A program made the translations under genes and the position numbers. Below, one piece after another: positions 42,646-51,911 of a stretch of 64,000 nucleotides of DNA; the stretch's first letter is position 1, and each line of letters opens with the position of its first letter. Source of the DNA: Lachnospiraceae bacterium (GTDB lineage: Bacteria > Bacillota_A > Clostridia > Lachnospirales > Lachnospiraceae); the NCBI GenBank assembly GCA_017482005.1, contig JAFUOI010000001.1, positions 1 to 64,000 on the forward strand, written 5' to 3'. The notes beneath the pieces were generated by a model. That model had not been told where the DNA came from, did no database searches, and saw nothing but the letters and a program-made list of their open reading frames with translations.

Positions 42646-43872
42646 ATGAATTATGAACAGGCAATGCAGAAACTGACAAATATCGGTCAGCAGCATCTGC
42701 TGAATTATTATAATGAATTGACAGAAAAAGAGCAGAAAGATCTTTTGCATCAGATTGAAGAGACGGATTTTTCTGTAATCCGGTTTTTGGATACCCGTAA
42801 GGACGGATTGGAACGCGGAAAGATAGAGCCGCTGAAAGCAATGCAGCTTGAAGAGATTATGTCAAAAGAGAAGCAGCTTACAGAAAAAGGCTTGGAAGCA
42901 ATTCGTGGGGGAAGAGTCGGAGCGGTACTTCTTGCCGGCGGTATGGGAACAAGACTGGGTTCCGATGCGCCGAAGGGAGTTTACAATATCGGTGTAACAA
43001 AGGATTTGTATATTTTCGAATGCCTGGTCCGCAATCTCATGCGTGTGACGGAGCAGGCAGGAAATCCGATTTACCTCTTTGTTATGACAAGTGATAAAAA
43101 TCATGATACTACGGTGGCTTTCTTTAAAGAACATGCATATTTTGGATATCCGGAAGAATTTATCCGGTTCTTTAAGCAGGAAATGGCACCGGCTGTGGAT
43201 TACGGCGGAAAAGTATACTTGGAAGAAAAAGGAAAAATATCTACTTCGCCAAACGGAAACGGCGGTTGGTTTGTTTCTATGGATCGTAGTGGTATTCTTG
43301 ATATTGTGCACAGTACGGGCATTGAGTGGCTCAATGTATTTGCGGTAGACAACGTGCTTCAGAATATTGCGGATCCGGCTTTTGTGGGGGCGTGTGAAGA
43401 AAGCGGATGTATGGTAGGAGCCAAGGTGGTTCGTAAGGCCAATCCGGATGAGAAGGTGGGGGTTATGTGTCTGGAAGACGGAAAACCTTCCATTGTCGAG
43501 TATTATGAGTTGACGGATGAAATGAGACATCAGAAAGATGAGAACGGAGACTATGCATATAATTTCGGAGTAATCTTAAATTACCTGTTCCGTGTAAGTG
43601 AACTGGAACGTATCATGTCACATGAACTTCCGCTGCATGTTGTGGAAAAGAAGATTGCTTATGTGGATGCAGATGGAAATCCGATGAAACCGGACGAGCC
43701 TAACGGATACAAATTTGAACAGTTGGTTTTGGATATGATCCATGATATGGAAACATGTCTTCCGTATGAAGTTGTGCGTGAGAAGGAGTTTGCGCCGATT
43801 AAAAATAAAGAAGGAGTGGACAGCGTTGAGACGGCGCGTGCACTTTTGGAGAAGAACGGAGTAATTCTTTAA
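42646..43872 (+). CDS. UDPGP-family UDP-sugar pyrophosphorylase
   Basis: 408 aa from ATG 42646, which has AAAGGA at 7 nt; in-frame ATGs at 42637 and 42640 overlap that site. The nucleotidyltransferase signature [17 protein letters not shown] and later NPNG-like SPNGNGGW and FAVDNVL identify the UDPGP family, close to UDP-N-acetylglucosamine/UDP-glucose pyrophosphorylases of eukaryotic type found in Clostridia. It forms UDP-sugar from UTP and sugar-1-phosphate. galE follows, so UDP-Glc/UDP-Gal or the GlcNAc/GalNAc forms are likely products. Confidence 0.88.
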   Translation: MNYEQAMQKLTNIGQQHLLNYYNELTEKEQKDLLHQIEETDFSVIRFLDTRKDGLERGKIEPLKAMQLEEIMSKEKQLTEKGLEAIRGGRVGAVLLAGGMGTRLGSDAPKGVYNIGVTKDLYIFECLVRNLMRVTEQAGNPIYLFVMTSDKNHDTTVAFFKEHAYFGYPEEFIRFFKQEMAPAVDYGGKVYLEEKGKISTSPNGNGGWFVSMDRSGILDIVHSTGIEWLNVFAVDNVLQNIADPAFVGACEESGCMVGAKVVRKANPDEKVGVMCLEDGKPSIVEYYELTDEMRHQKDENGDYAYNFGVILNYLFRVSELERIMSHELPLHVVEKKIAYVDADGNPMKPDEPNGYKFEQLVLDMIHDMETCLPYEVVREKEFAPIKNKEGVDSVETARALLEKNGVIL

Positions 43873-43918
43873 GAAGCGTGGTTATAAGACTGTTTTACAG
43901 AAAATAGGGAGGAAAACA

Positions 43919-44935
43919 ATGGCAGTATTAGTAACAGGTGGGGCAGGATTTATCGGAAGCCACACAGTTGTTGAATTACAGAATGAAGGATATGAGGTGG
44001 TAGTAGTAGACAACCTCAGCAATTCAAGTTCCAAGTCACTGGACAGAGTGCAGGAGATTACAGGTAAACCGGTAAAGTTTTATGAGGCGGACATTTTGGA
44101 TGCAGCTGCACTGGATAATATCTTTTCCGAAAATAAAATTGACAGTGTGATTCATTTTGCAGGTCTTAAAGCGGTAGGTGAATCTGTGCAGAAACCATGG
44201 GAATATTATAATAACAATATTACAGGATCGCTGGTATTGTTTGATGTGATGAAAAAACATGGCGTAAAAAATATTATTTTCTCGTCTTCCGCAACGGTAT
44301 ACGGTACGCCTGCGGAAATTCCGGTTACGGAAAAATGTCCGAAGGGAGAGATTACAAATCCATACGGACAGACAAAGAGTATGCTTGAGCAGATGCTCAT
44401 GGATATACAGAAGGCAGACCCGGAGTGGAATGTGATTCTCCTTCGCTATTTCAATCCGATCGGAGCTCATAAGAGTGGTAAGATTGGTGAGAATCCAAAT
44501 GGTATTCCGAACAATCTGATGCCGTATGTGACGCAGGTTGCTGTAGGCAAACTGAAATGTCTCGGTGTGTTTGGTAATGATTACGATACTCCGGACGGAA
44601 CCGGTGTGAGAGATTATATCCATGTGGTAGATCTTGCATTGGGACATGTGAGATCCATCGAGAAACTGAAAGAAAATCCGGGGCTTAAAATATACAATCT
44701 CGGCACAGGAACAGGTTACAGTGTTCTTGATATTGTCAAGAATTTTGAGGCGGCGACAGGTGTTGCGGTTCCGTATGAAATCAAGCCGCGCCGTGCAGGT
44801 GATATTGCAACAAACTATGCGGATGCTTCTCTTGCAAAAGAAGAACTCGGATGGGTTGCAGAGCGCGGTATCAAAGAGATGTGCGAAGATGCATGGAGAT
44901 GGCAGAGCAATAATCCTAATGGATTTGAAGATTAA
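43919..44935 (+). CDS. galE: UDP-glucose 4-epimerase
   Basis: 338 aa, extended short-chain dehydrogenase. NAD-binding GGAGFIGSH at the N-terminus; catalytic Ser in [10 protein letters not shown], and the Tyr/Lys pair in [12 protein letters not shown]. The C-terminal [22 protein letters not shown] is classical GalE. Interconverts UDP-glucose and UDP-galactose. Start behind GGGAGG. Hairpin element copy B begins 9 bp after its stop. Confidence 0.96.
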   Translation: MAVLVTGGAGFIGSHTVVELQNEGYEVVVVDNLSNSSSKSLDRVQEITGKPVKFYEADILDAAALDNIFSENKIDSVIHFAGLKAVGESVQKPWEYYNNNITGSLVLFDVMKKHGVKNIIFSSSATVYGTPAEIPVTEKCPKGEITNPYGQTKSMLEQMLMDIQKADPEWNVILLRYFNPIGAHKSGKIGENPNGIPNNLMPYVTQVAVGKLKCLGVFGNDYDTPDGTGVRDYIHVVDLALGHVRSIEKLKENPGLKIYNLGTGTGYSVLDIVKNFEAATGVAVPYEIKPRRAGDIATNYADASLAKEELGWVAERGIKEMCEDAWRWQSNNPNGFED

Positions 44936-44943
44936 ATTAGTGT

Positions 44944-45125
44944 AGTGGTCCGGCCCGATTGAAAGTACGATATAGTATATAGTTTCGGGGGCGCTTTCGC
45001 TCGGAGAAAAACGTAGCGGTACTAAAAAAAGAAACACGATTTTTCGTGTTTCTTTTTAAGTGCCGACGTTTTTAAACGCCCCTCACCTATATACTATATC
45101 GTACTTTCAATCGGGCCGGACCACT
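44944..45125 (-). repeat. Dispersed long-hairpin element, copy B
   Basis: Outer arms 44944-44982 and 45087-45125 are a perfect 39-bp inverted repeat. The conserved core is in reverse orientation: AAAAACGTCGGCACTT is at 45058-45073 and the partner half at 45006-45025. The apical hairpin of copies A and C is replaced by a different 13-bp perfect stem with a 6-nt loop. Only a few bases separate the element from the stops of the convergent genes galE and the hemolysin-III gene, so it may act as their bidirectional terminator. Confidence 0.87.
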
Positions 45126-45129
45126 GCAA

Positions 45130-45783
45130 TTATATTCCGATCACATACTGATACATAAAAATATAATGGCATAAACTTCCGGCCATGACGAACAGGTGGA
45201 AAATTTCGTGTGAACCGAAGTATTTATGTTTCTCATTGAAAATGGAAAGTTTTAAAGCGTATATAATTCCGCCGACTGTGTAAATCAGTCCGCCGGCCAA
45301 AAGCCAGTAAAATGCTGCCCGCGGAAGGCTGTTTACAATCGGACTGAAAGCAAATACACAAAGCCATCCCATTGCAATATAAATGATGGATGAAAACCAT
45401 TTCGGGCAGGTAATCCACAGTAGCTTAACTGCGATGCCGACAATGGCAAAGGACCATACTGCGATGAGCAATGGATAACCGGGTGTCGGAGCAAGGACTA
45501 AAAGGCAAACCGGCGTATAGGAACCTGCAATCAGAACAAAAATCATTGCGTGGTCGATTTTTTTATAAATCTTAATGATGGTAGCCGGAACATTTACGGA
45601 GTGGTAGGTTGCACTTGCTCCGTACAAAAGAATCATGCTTGCAATGAAGATGAACATGGCAATAAGACAAAGATTGCCATATTCGGATGCCTTTATCAAA
45701 AGTGGAACGGAACCGCCGATTGCCATGACCATAGCAACAAAATGAGTGATAGCGCTTCCGGGTTCTCTTAGAGTAATCTGCAT
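45130..45783 (-). CDS. Hemolysin III / PAQR-family membrane protein
   Basis: 217 aa, seven membrane segments. Family features: EPGSAITHFVAMVMAIGG near the N-terminus, SATYHSVNV, KKIDHAMIFVLIAGSYTPV and the terminal SHEIFHLFVMAGSLCHY with the His residues that bind metal in the adiponectin-receptor fold. Bacterial members probably act on membrane lipids; hemolytic activity is not implied. Ribosome site AGGAGG. The promoter region holds a strong palindrome. Confidence 0.9.
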   Translation of the reverse strand: MQITLREPGSAITHFVAMVMAIGGSVPLLIKASEYGNLCLIAMFIFIASMILLYGASATYHSVNVPATIIKIYKKIDHAMIFVLIAGSYTPVCLLVLAPTPGYPLLIAVWSFAIVGIAVKLLWITCPKWFSSIIYIAMGWLCVFAFSPIVNSLPRAAFYWLLAGGLIYTVGGIIYALKLSIFNEKHKYFGSHEIFHLFVMAGSLCHYIFMYQYVIGI

Positions 45784-45807
45784 AGTTACCTCCTAAAATC
45801 ACAACAC

Positions 45808-45824
45808 GTAGTTTTTAAAACTAC
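45808..45824. promoter_or_regulatory. 17-bp palindromic operator candidate
   Basis: GTAGTTTTTAAAACTAC is a perfect palindrome with 8-bp arms, between the -10 of the minus-strand promoter and the start codon of the hemolysin-III gene. A repressor bound here would block transcription. Confidence 0.55.
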
Positions 45825-45839
45825 ATCAAATGTAAGTTA

Positions 45840-45868
45840 ATACTACACCACAAAGATCGAAATGTCAA
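45840..45868 (-). promoter_or_regulatory. Promoter of the hemolysin-III-like gene
   Basis: On the minus strand, TTGACA (45868-45863), 17 bp, TAGTAT (45845-45840). Confidence 0.65.
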
Positions 45869-45956
45869 TATATTATTTATTCTTTTCATAATTTGCTTGA
45901 ATATGCACAAGTGTTCCGTTAAAATGAAAAAATACAGAATAAGAGAGGCAGCAGTT

Positions 45957-46232
45957 ATGTTTCGTTTATGGGCAAAAATGTGGAAAGATAACCGGATGAT
46001 AAAGGATACGGTTGTTTGTGATGAGAGTGATCTGCGCAGAACGCAGAAGGTGTTTTCTGCATTGGAGCAGGTGATGTATGAATTTGATCTCGGAAAACCA
46101 ATCTGGCTGGATAAAACAGTGAGAGAATTTCAGCATCACAGCAGGGCAAGATTTTATCAGGATAATTTTATAGAAAGTATTGATTTTGATTATTTGGAGA
46201 TTCAAGTCATCGAAGAGGATGATTTTTATTAA
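45957..46232 (+). CDS. Small conserved-type hypothetical protein
   Basis: 91 aa from ATG 45957, preceded by AAGAGAGG; further in-frame ATGs upstream lack a site. Basic N-terminus (FRLWAKMWKDNRMIKD) and acidic C-terminus, mostly helical, with Trp and Phe positions suggesting a small folded domain. No membrane segment or motif is recognised. Followed 80 bp on by the alarmone synthetase, which has its own promoter. Confidence 0.65.
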   Translation: MFRLWAKMWKDNRMIKDTVVCDESDLRRTQKVFSALEQVMYEFDLGKPIWLDKTVREFQHHSRARFYQDNFIESIDFDYLEIQVIEEDDFY

Positions 46233-46266
46233 AATTTAGTGAAAATGTACAAAATATGTAAAATTG

Positions 46267-46275
46267 TGGTATAAT
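46267..46275 (+). promoter_or_regulatory. Extended -10 promoter of the alarmone synthetase gene
   Basis: TGGTATAAT is a TGnTATAAT element; the -35 is weak (TGTACA, 18 bp upstream). Confidence 0.5.
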
Positions 46276-46311
46276 CATTAGAAGAAATCACAGAAAGTTG
46301 GTGATCAGGTT

Positions 46312-47028
46312 ATGGAATTTGTACCGGATACCCGAAATGACATAGATAGTTGGAAAGAAGTTCAACTTGTGTACAATTCAGCACTGAAAGAAATCGGAAC
46401 GAAACTTGAGATTCTCAATGATGAATTTCATCATGTACATCAGTACAATCCAATCGAGCATATCAAAGCCCGATTAAAATCTCCGGAGAGTATTGTTAAA
46501 AAATTAAAAAAGCACGGATATGAATCCACCATTGAAAATATGGTAAAATACGTAAATGATATTGCCGGAGTACGGGTCATTTGCTCTTTTACATCGGATA
46601 TATACCGGATTGCGGAGATGCTTATCAACCAGAGCGATATAAAGGTTTGCTCCGTGAAAGATTACATATTAAATCCAAAGCCGAGCGGCTACAAGAGTTA
46701 TCATCTGATTGTGACGGTTCCTATCTTCCTTTCGGACCGCATTATCGATGCCAAGGTGGAAATTCAGATCCGTACCGTAGCGATGGATTTCTGGGCCAGT
46801 CTGGAGCATAAAATTTATTATAAATTTGAGGGAAATGCTCCGGATCATATTAAAAGAGAACTTGTGGAGTGTGCGATGATGGTATCGGATCTTGATGCAA
46901 GAATGTTGTCGCTCAATGACGAGGTGCGTGATCTGATTGCATGCAGACAAGCTGAAGAAGCCAAGAAAAACGGAAAAAAGAAGAATGTGTCAGAGTCGGA
47001 TGTCGACGTGATGGAAGAGATAGAATAA
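46312..47028 (+). CDS. Small alarmone synthetase (RelQ/YjbM-like)
   Basis: 238 aa with only the RelA/SpoT synthetase domain; no HD hydrolase, TGS or ACT. Motifs: NDIAGVRVICSF, PKPSGYKSYHLIVTV and the catalytic-Glu segment EIQIRTVAMDFWASLEHKIYYK. It should make (p)ppGpp or pGpp from GTP/GDP and ATP constitutively under transcriptional control. The C-terminal 40 residues are Lys/Glu-rich. Own promoter and terminator. Confidence 0.9.
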   Translation: MEFVPDTRNDIDSWKEVQLVYNSALKEIGTKLEILNDEFHHVHQYNPIEHIKARLKSPESIVKKLKKHGYESTIENMVKYVNDIAGVRVICSFTSDIYRIAEMLINQSDIKVCSVKDYILNPKPSGYKSYHLIVTVPIFLSDRIIDAKVEIQIRTVAMDFWASLEHKIYYKFEGNAPDHIKRELVECAMMVSDLDARMLSLNDEVRDLIACRQAEEAKKNGKKKNVSESDVDVMEEIE

Positions 47029-47030
47029 GT

Positions 47031-47067
47031 AAACCTGTGCTTACCTGATAGGTGGGCACGGGTTTTT
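47031..47067 (+). terminator. Rho-independent terminator
   Basis: AACCTGTGC pairs with GCACGGGTT, with additional ACC/GGT pairs inside, then T6. Confidence 0.8.
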
Positions 47068-47393
47068 TATTGTTGCGATTGTGGGTGGGAATGTTTGCCT
47101 AAAAATGAGGAGTGCCGCGAAACCTTGCGGCTCCGCGGCTATTATGAAAAAATTTATCTATTGTGATAGTCGTTTGGATTTTTCTAACTGATTACAGTAT
47201 AGCAACTAAATATGAACAAACTATGAATAAGTCGTAAAATATAAGTGAATATGTATAAAGGAAAGGCGAGAAAGGATAAATATATGTGCAAAGTGCACAA
47301 AAAAGCGCGGTGTTGTAAATCATTGAAAATAATGATACAATAATTTATAATGCGATAAAATCATCTATGTACAGTTTTTAGCGGAGGGATTTC
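47068..47393. other. Gene-free stretch
   Basis: It holds a G+C-rich imperfect hairpin (about 47107-47140, GCCGC/GCGGC type), a small GTGCA-AAG-TGCAC palindrome near 47286-47298 and the promoter of the coiled-coil gene. Nothing else is identifiable. Confidence 0.5.
47323..47351 (+). promoter_or_regulatory. Promoter of the coiled-coil membrane protein gene
   Basis: TTGAAA (47323-47328), 17 bp, TATAAT (47346-47351). Confidence 0.7.
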
Positions 47394-48263
47394 ATGGATA
47401 ACTTTATGGATAAGCTTGCAAAGCGTTTTAATGCAGGAGAATTAATTCAGGCTAACGGTGAAGCGGAAGCCAGGGAAAATCAAAGATTAAGAGAACAGAT
47501 GAATGAATATGATAAAGTTATGCAGGAAATCAGACGCCTGAATTTAAAGACGATTGAAGTGTCTGAGCAGGTTTCTCAGATGGCAGCCTGCAGTATTGAA
47601 CAGATTGAATCGTATCAGGCTCCGGTTTCGGAAGATGATTTTGCAGATGAATTTATCAGTCTTTCCCGTAAGGTGGATGAGTCTGCCGGTGAAACGCGCA
47701 GACAGATGGATGATGCAGTATACCGACTTGATGCATCAATAAGACAGACAGAGGAAACGATTGTCCGTATGGAAGAGGCAATCAATCAAGTCAGTGCCAC
47801 GGTAAGCAGGGTGGAACTTGGCAATGATACGAGCAGCAGATCTGTGGAGGCAGCTATCCGCAATCTTGAACTGACTTTTACGGAGTGTATGAAAAAGCCG
47901 GAAGGCGAAGAAGATGAAACGATTGCAGCGCTCAAGGCAGCTTTGGAAGAACAGTCGTTGCAACAACAGGAGTCTGCAAAGCAGATTAAGGAAATGATTG
48001 TCAATGTCCGTCTGTATATGGATGAAGTACAGAAGCATATTGAAGATTACGTCCATAAGGAAGATGTCAAGGTATATCGCAATGTGCAGGCGGCAGTTAA
48101 TGAACAGCTCAGTCTAAAAACAAGAGATTTAAACGATCATATGGATCAAATTGAGAAAGAAATGCAGAAAAATAAAGGGACGAAGCCTTTTGTTCTGCTG
48201 GCAGTTCTTTTCTCGGGAGTATCTCTTGTTCTTCAGATTCTTCAGATGCTCGGTCTTTTATAA
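47394..48263 (+). CDS. Tail-anchored coiled-coil protein
   Basis: 289 aa. Nearly the whole chain (about 20-255) is helical and heptad-rich, with many Glu/Gln/Arg (REQMNEYDKVMQEIRRLNL; TVSRVELGNDTSSRSVEAA). It ends in a single membrane segment (about 265-285, PFVLLAVLFSGVSLVLQIL) with almost nothing after it, so the body faces the cytoplasm. This recalls cytoskeletal or septum-linked tail-anchored proteins, but no family is recognised. Confidence 0.75.
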   Translation: MDNFMDKLAKRFNAGELIQANGEAEARENQRLREQMNEYDKVMQEIRRLNLKTIEVSEQVSQMAACSIEQIESYQAPVSEDDFADEFISLSRKVDESAGETRRQMDDAVYRLDASIRQTEETIVRMEEAINQVSATVSRVELGNDTSSRSVEAAIRNLELTFTECMKKPEGEEDETIAALKAALEEQSLQQQESAKQIKEMIVNVRLYMDEVQKHIEDYVHKEDVKVYRNVQAAVNEQLSLKTRDLNDHMDQIEKEMQKNKGTKPFVLLAVLFSGVSLVLQILQMLGLL

Positions 48264-48311
48264 ACAGAGATGCTACAGATTTTAAATTAAAAAAACGGGA
48301 GAAAGCAGTTT

Positions 48312-48884
48312 ATGGCAAAAATAGATTTTAAGCCCGGAAATATGTTATATCCGCTTCCGGCGGTCATGGTCAGTGTGGCTGACAGTGATGGAAATAAGAA
48401 TATCATTACCGTTGCGTGGACGGGGACAATCTGTTCTGATCCGCCGATGGTATCCATTTCGGTAAGACCGGAGCGCCATTCTCATGCAATGATTTGCGAT
48501 ACGGGTGAGTTTGTAATCAATCTTACAACGGAAGAGCTTGCATACGCAACGGATTATTGCGGTGTAAAGAGCGGAAGAGATGTGGATAAATTTAAAGAGA
48601 TGAATTTGACTGCCCTTCCGGGTAAAGTTGTGAAAGCACCGAGGATTGCTGAAAGCCCGGTGTCTATTGAGTGTGTAGTTAAGGAGTGCCTATCCTATGG
48701 ATCCCACGATATGTTTATTGCGGAAGTGGTTGCGGTCAGTGTGGATGATAAATATATGGATGAGAAAGGTTCTTTCCATTTAGAATATGCGGATCCGATT
48801 GTTTATTCCCACGGTACTTATTTTAAAATGGGTGAGGCGATCGGCAAATTCGGTTACAGTGTACAAAAAAACAAAAGGAAATAG
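48312..48884 (+). CDS. Flavin reductase-like (flavoredoxin) protein
   Basis: 190 aa FMN-binding split-barrel. Features: LPAVMVSVADSDGNKNIITVAW near the N-terminus, PPMVSISVRPERHSH and FVINLTTEEL, typical of flavoredoxin/flavin reductase DIM6 proteins in anaerobes. It probably carries FMN and transfers electrons in the cytoplasm; partner unknown. Confidence 0.88.
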   Translation: MAKIDFKPGNMLYPLPAVMVSVADSDGNKNIITVAWTGTICSDPPMVSISVRPERHSHAMICDTGEFVINLTTEELAYATDYCGVKSGRDVDKFKEMNLTALPGKVVKAPRIAESPVSIECVVKECLSYGSHDMFIAEVVAVSVDDKYMDEKGSFHLEYADPIVYSHGTYFKMGEAIGKFGYSVQKNKRK

Positions 48885-48890
48885 TTTGCA

Positions 48891-50471
48891 ATGAAAATAA
48901 CAAAGTACCACGGACATTTGAAAATTACATATCTTAAGATGTTGGCTTTGGTATTTATTGTAAGCTTTTTTTTGTTGCCTTCTTATACTAAAGTAGAAAA
49001 AGGCGGAAATAATGTATTTGAGGTTTCCTTAAATGGGAAATTTGTCGGTACAGTGTCAGAGGAAAGTGAGGCAGAGCAGCTTCTTTGGAAGGCACGGAAA
49101 GAAGTGGCAAAAGAGCAGAAAGACATATTTTTTGCAAATGCGGAGCTTTCAGTTGTTGGAAGAGAAGCTTACTTTGAACATTTTACGGATGAAAAAGAAA
49201 TTTTGTCTGCCATGCAGGAAGTTTTTACAAACGGACAAGTTATTACCAGACAACCGGCATATACCATAAAAGTAAATCAGCTTATGGTAAATGTGGGAAG
49301 CATTGATGAAGTGACGAAAGTGCTTCAGGCAGCAATTGACAAATACCAGGATGCACAAGAATATGTTGTGGCACTCGGTCCGGATCAGGATCGGGAAATT
49401 AATGTGCTCACGGCAGTTGCCCAGAGCAAGGAGGAAAAGAAGCAGGAAACGCAGCTTGAAAAAGAAGCGGAGCTTGAAGCCGGAGTTGCTGCTCAGCTGA
49501 CAAAAATGGTATCAGGCATCGAGGCTGCCAAAGAGCAGACATTTGATGATTTTAATTATGGGTTGACATCTCTTTGTTATGAGGATAAAGTAGAAATCGT
49601 TGAGTCGTATCTGCCGAAGGCTGCCATTACACCTCTTGATGAGGCAATCAGTCTGGTGACAGAATTGCAGGATGTCCAAAAGATTTATAAAGTGCAGTCG
49701 GGAGATACTCTGTCTGAAATTGCGATTAATAATAATATTCCTCTTGAAACGATTATTGAGCTCAATGCTTCTTTGGAGGATGAGAATTCTACAATCCAGA
49801 TTGGTGAGGAATTGATTATTACTTCTCCGGAGCCGGAACTTTCTGTGATGTGGCAGGAAGAAGTGTATGTGGAAGAAGATTACGAAGCAGAGATCCAATA
49901 TGTAGATAACGATGATTGGTATACGACGGATAAAGTTGTTTTGCAGCAACCTTCTGCCGGACACCATAAAATTGCGGCTGTTAAAACGTACCACAACGAG
50001 GAAGAGGTAAGTACGGAGATTTTAAAGGAAGAAGTTACGCTCGCGGCGGTTCCGAAAATTGTCGAAAGGGGAACCAAAATTCCGCCGACGTATATTAAAC
50101 CGATTTCCGGCGGACGTTTGTCTTCTCAGTTCGGACGACGCAGCGCGCCTGTGCGTGGCGCTTCAACTTATCATAAAGGTGTTGACTGGGCGACACCGAT
50201 CGGAACGACGGTAGTAGCTTCCAGTGCAGGTACGGTGGCAAGGGCCGGATGGGGAAGCGGATATGGATATGTGGTGTACATTAATCATGCGGATGGCCGT
50301 CAGACAAGATATGCGCATCTTTCCAAAGTACTTGTAAAAGTCGGTCAGACAGTATCCCAGGGGCAGAAGATTGCCTTGTCCGGAAATACCGGTCGAAGCA
50401 GTGGCCCGCATGTTCATTTTGAGATACTGATTGGCGGTTCTCAGGTAAATCCGCTGAAATATCTGAATTAA
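48891..50471 (+). CDS. LysM-G5-M23 peptidoglycan endopeptidase
   Basis: 526 aa wall hydrolase. One N-terminal membrane anchor (about 15-32), then an uncharacterised region to about 260, LysM (about 262-310, YKVQSGDTLSEIA), a G5-type domain (about 320-395) and an M23 domain (about 410-526). Zinc ligands are present: HKGVDWATPIGT (His and Asp) and GPHVHFEI (HxH). It should cut stem peptides or crosslinks outside the membrane. It is followed by murA, another wall gene, with its own promoter. Confidence 0.93.
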   Translation: MKITKYHGHLKITYLKMLALVFIVSFFLLPSYTKVEKGGNNVFEVSLNGKFVGTVSEESEAEQLLWKARKEVAKEQKDIFFANAELSVVGREAYFEHFTDEKEILSAMQEVFTNGQVITRQPAYTIKVNQLMVNVGSIDEVTKVLQAAIDKYQDAQEYVVALGPDQDREINVLTAVAQSKEEKKQETQLEKEAELEAGVAAQLTKMVSGIEAAKEQTFDDFNYGLTSLCYEDKVEIVESYLPKAAITPLDEAISLVTELQDVQKIYKVQSGDTLSEIAINNNIPLETIIELNASLEDENSTIQIGEELIITSPEPELSVMWQEEVYVEEDYEAEIQYVDNDDWYTTDKVVLQQPSAGHHKIAAVKTYHNEEEVSTEILKEEVTLAAVPKIVERGTKIPPTYIKPISGGRLSSQFGRRSAPVRGASTYHKGVDWATPIGTTVVASSAGTVARAGWGSGYGYVVYINHADGRQTRYAHLSKVLVKVGQTVSQGQKIALSGNTGRSSGPHVHFEILIGGSQVNPLKYLN

Positions 50472-50485
50472 CAGTAATTAACAGA

Positions 50486-50515
50486 TTTACAAAAACCATA
50501 GATATGGTATATAAT
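50486..50515 (+). promoter_or_regulatory. Promoter of murA
   Basis: TTTACA (50486-50491), 18 bp, TATAAT (50510-50515). Confidence 0.6.
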
Positions 50516-50555
50516 AACTAGAGTATACACAAATAAACCTGTTTTGAGGTGTAAA

Positions 50556-51848
50556 ATGGAACAATATGTGATCAAAGGGGGAAATTCGCTTGTTGGTGAA
50601 GTGGAGATTGGCGGTGCAAAAAATGCAGCACTGGCAATTCTTGCTGCGGCGGCTATGGCGGATGAACCGGTTGTAATCGAAAATATGCCTGATGTGCGTG
50701 ATACAAACGTATTGCTTGATGCGATTAAAAGCATCGGTGCTTACGTGGAACGTATCGATCGTCACACAGTTAAGATTAATGGCTCTACAATCAATGATCT
50801 TATTGTAGAGAATGAATATATCAAAAAAATCAGAGCTTCTTATTATCTTGTGGGAGCTTTACTTGGAAAATACAAAAACGTAGAGGTTGCATTGCCGGGT
50901 GGGTGTAATATCGGCAGCAGACCTGTAGATTTACATTTAAAAGGTTTTAAAGCGCTCGGTGCGGAGGCAGGGCTTTCTCATGGCCGCATTTTCGCAAGAG
51001 CTGAGAAACTGAAAGGCGGACATATTTATATGGACGTTGTTTCTGTCGGTGCAACTATCAATGTAATGATGGCTGCAACCTTGGCAGAAGGACAGACAAT
51101 TATTGAAAATGCAGCAAAAGAGCCTCATGTGGTAGATGTTGCGAACTTCCTTAACAGCATGGGAGCCAATATCAAAGGTGCAGGTACGGATGTGATTCGT
51201 ATCCGTGGAGTGGAAAGACTTCACAAGACGGAGTATTCGGTAATTCCGGATCAGATCGAAGCAGGAACATTTATGTTTGCTGCTGCAGCGACAAAAGGTG
51301 ATGTGACGGTTAAAAATGTTATTCCGAAACATTTGGATTCTATATGTTCTAAGCTTATGGAAATTGGTTGTGAAGTGATCGAGTCTGATGATGCAGTCAG
51401 AGTTGTAGCTTCAAAGACACTTACACATACACATGTAAAAACATTGGCATATCCGGGATTTCCGACAGATATGCAGCCGCAGATTGCGGTTACGCTTGCG
51501 CTTTCTTCAGGAACAAGTATTGTCACAGAGAGCATATTTGAAAACCGTTTTAAATATGTGGATGAGCTTGCAAAAATGGGAGCAGAGATTAAGGTGGAAG
51601 GAAACACTGCGATTATCGAAGGCGTTGAGAAATACACGGGTGCACATATTAATGCGCCGGATCTCCGTGCGGGCGCGGCTCTTGTGATTGCCGGTATGGC
51701 AGCGGAAGGAATTACAATCGTGGATGATATTGTCTATATTCAGCGCGGTTATGAGGATTTTGATGCAAAACTGAGAGGGCTTGGTGCACAAATTGAAAAA
51801 GTGTCAAGCGAACGTGAAATTCAGAAGTTTAAACTCAAAGTAGGATGA
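50556..51848 (+). CDS. murA: UDP-N-acetylglucosamine 1-carboxyvinyltransferase MurA
   Basis: First committed step of peptidoglycan synthesis: transfers enolpyruvyl from PEP to UDP-GlcNAc. 430 aa from ATG 50556 (GAGGTG); a TTG 12 bp upstream is less likely. Catalytic Cys117 lies in GGCNIGSRPVDLH, so the fosfomycin-sensitive cysteine is present. RASYYLVGALLGKY and APDLRAGAALVIAG are also typical. Confidence 0.96.
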   Translation: MEQYVIKGGNSLVGEVEIGGAKNAALAILAAAAMADEPVVIENMPDVRDTNVLLDAIKSIGAYVERIDRHTVKINGSTINDLIVENEYIKKIRASYYLVGALLGKYKNVEVALPGGCNIGSRPVDLHLKGFKALGAEAGLSHGRIFARAEKLKGGHIYMDVVSVGATINVMMAATLAEGQTIIENAAKEPHVVDVANFLNSMGANIKGAGTDVIRIRGVERLHKTEYSVIPDQIEAGTFMFAAAATKGDVTVKNVIPKHLDSICSKLMEIGCEVIESDDAVRVVASKTLTHTHVKTLAYPGFPTDMQPQIAVTLALSSGTSIVTESIFENRFKYVDELAKMGAEIKVEGNTAIIEGVEKYTGAHINAPDLRAGAALVIAGMAAEGITIVDDIVYIQRGYEDFDAKLRGLGAQIEKVSSEREIQKFKLKVG

Positions 51849-51861
51849 GGCAAAAAAATAA

Positions 51862-51902
51862 AAGACCTGTTGCGAAAGAATCGTAACAGGTCTTATTTTT
51901 TG
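51862..51902. terminator. Bidirectional terminator
   Basis: AAGACCTGTT pairs with AACAGGTCTT, with T-run on plus and A-run before for the convergent HD-GYP gene. Confidence 0.9.
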
Positions 51903-51911
51903 GAGTTGTAA

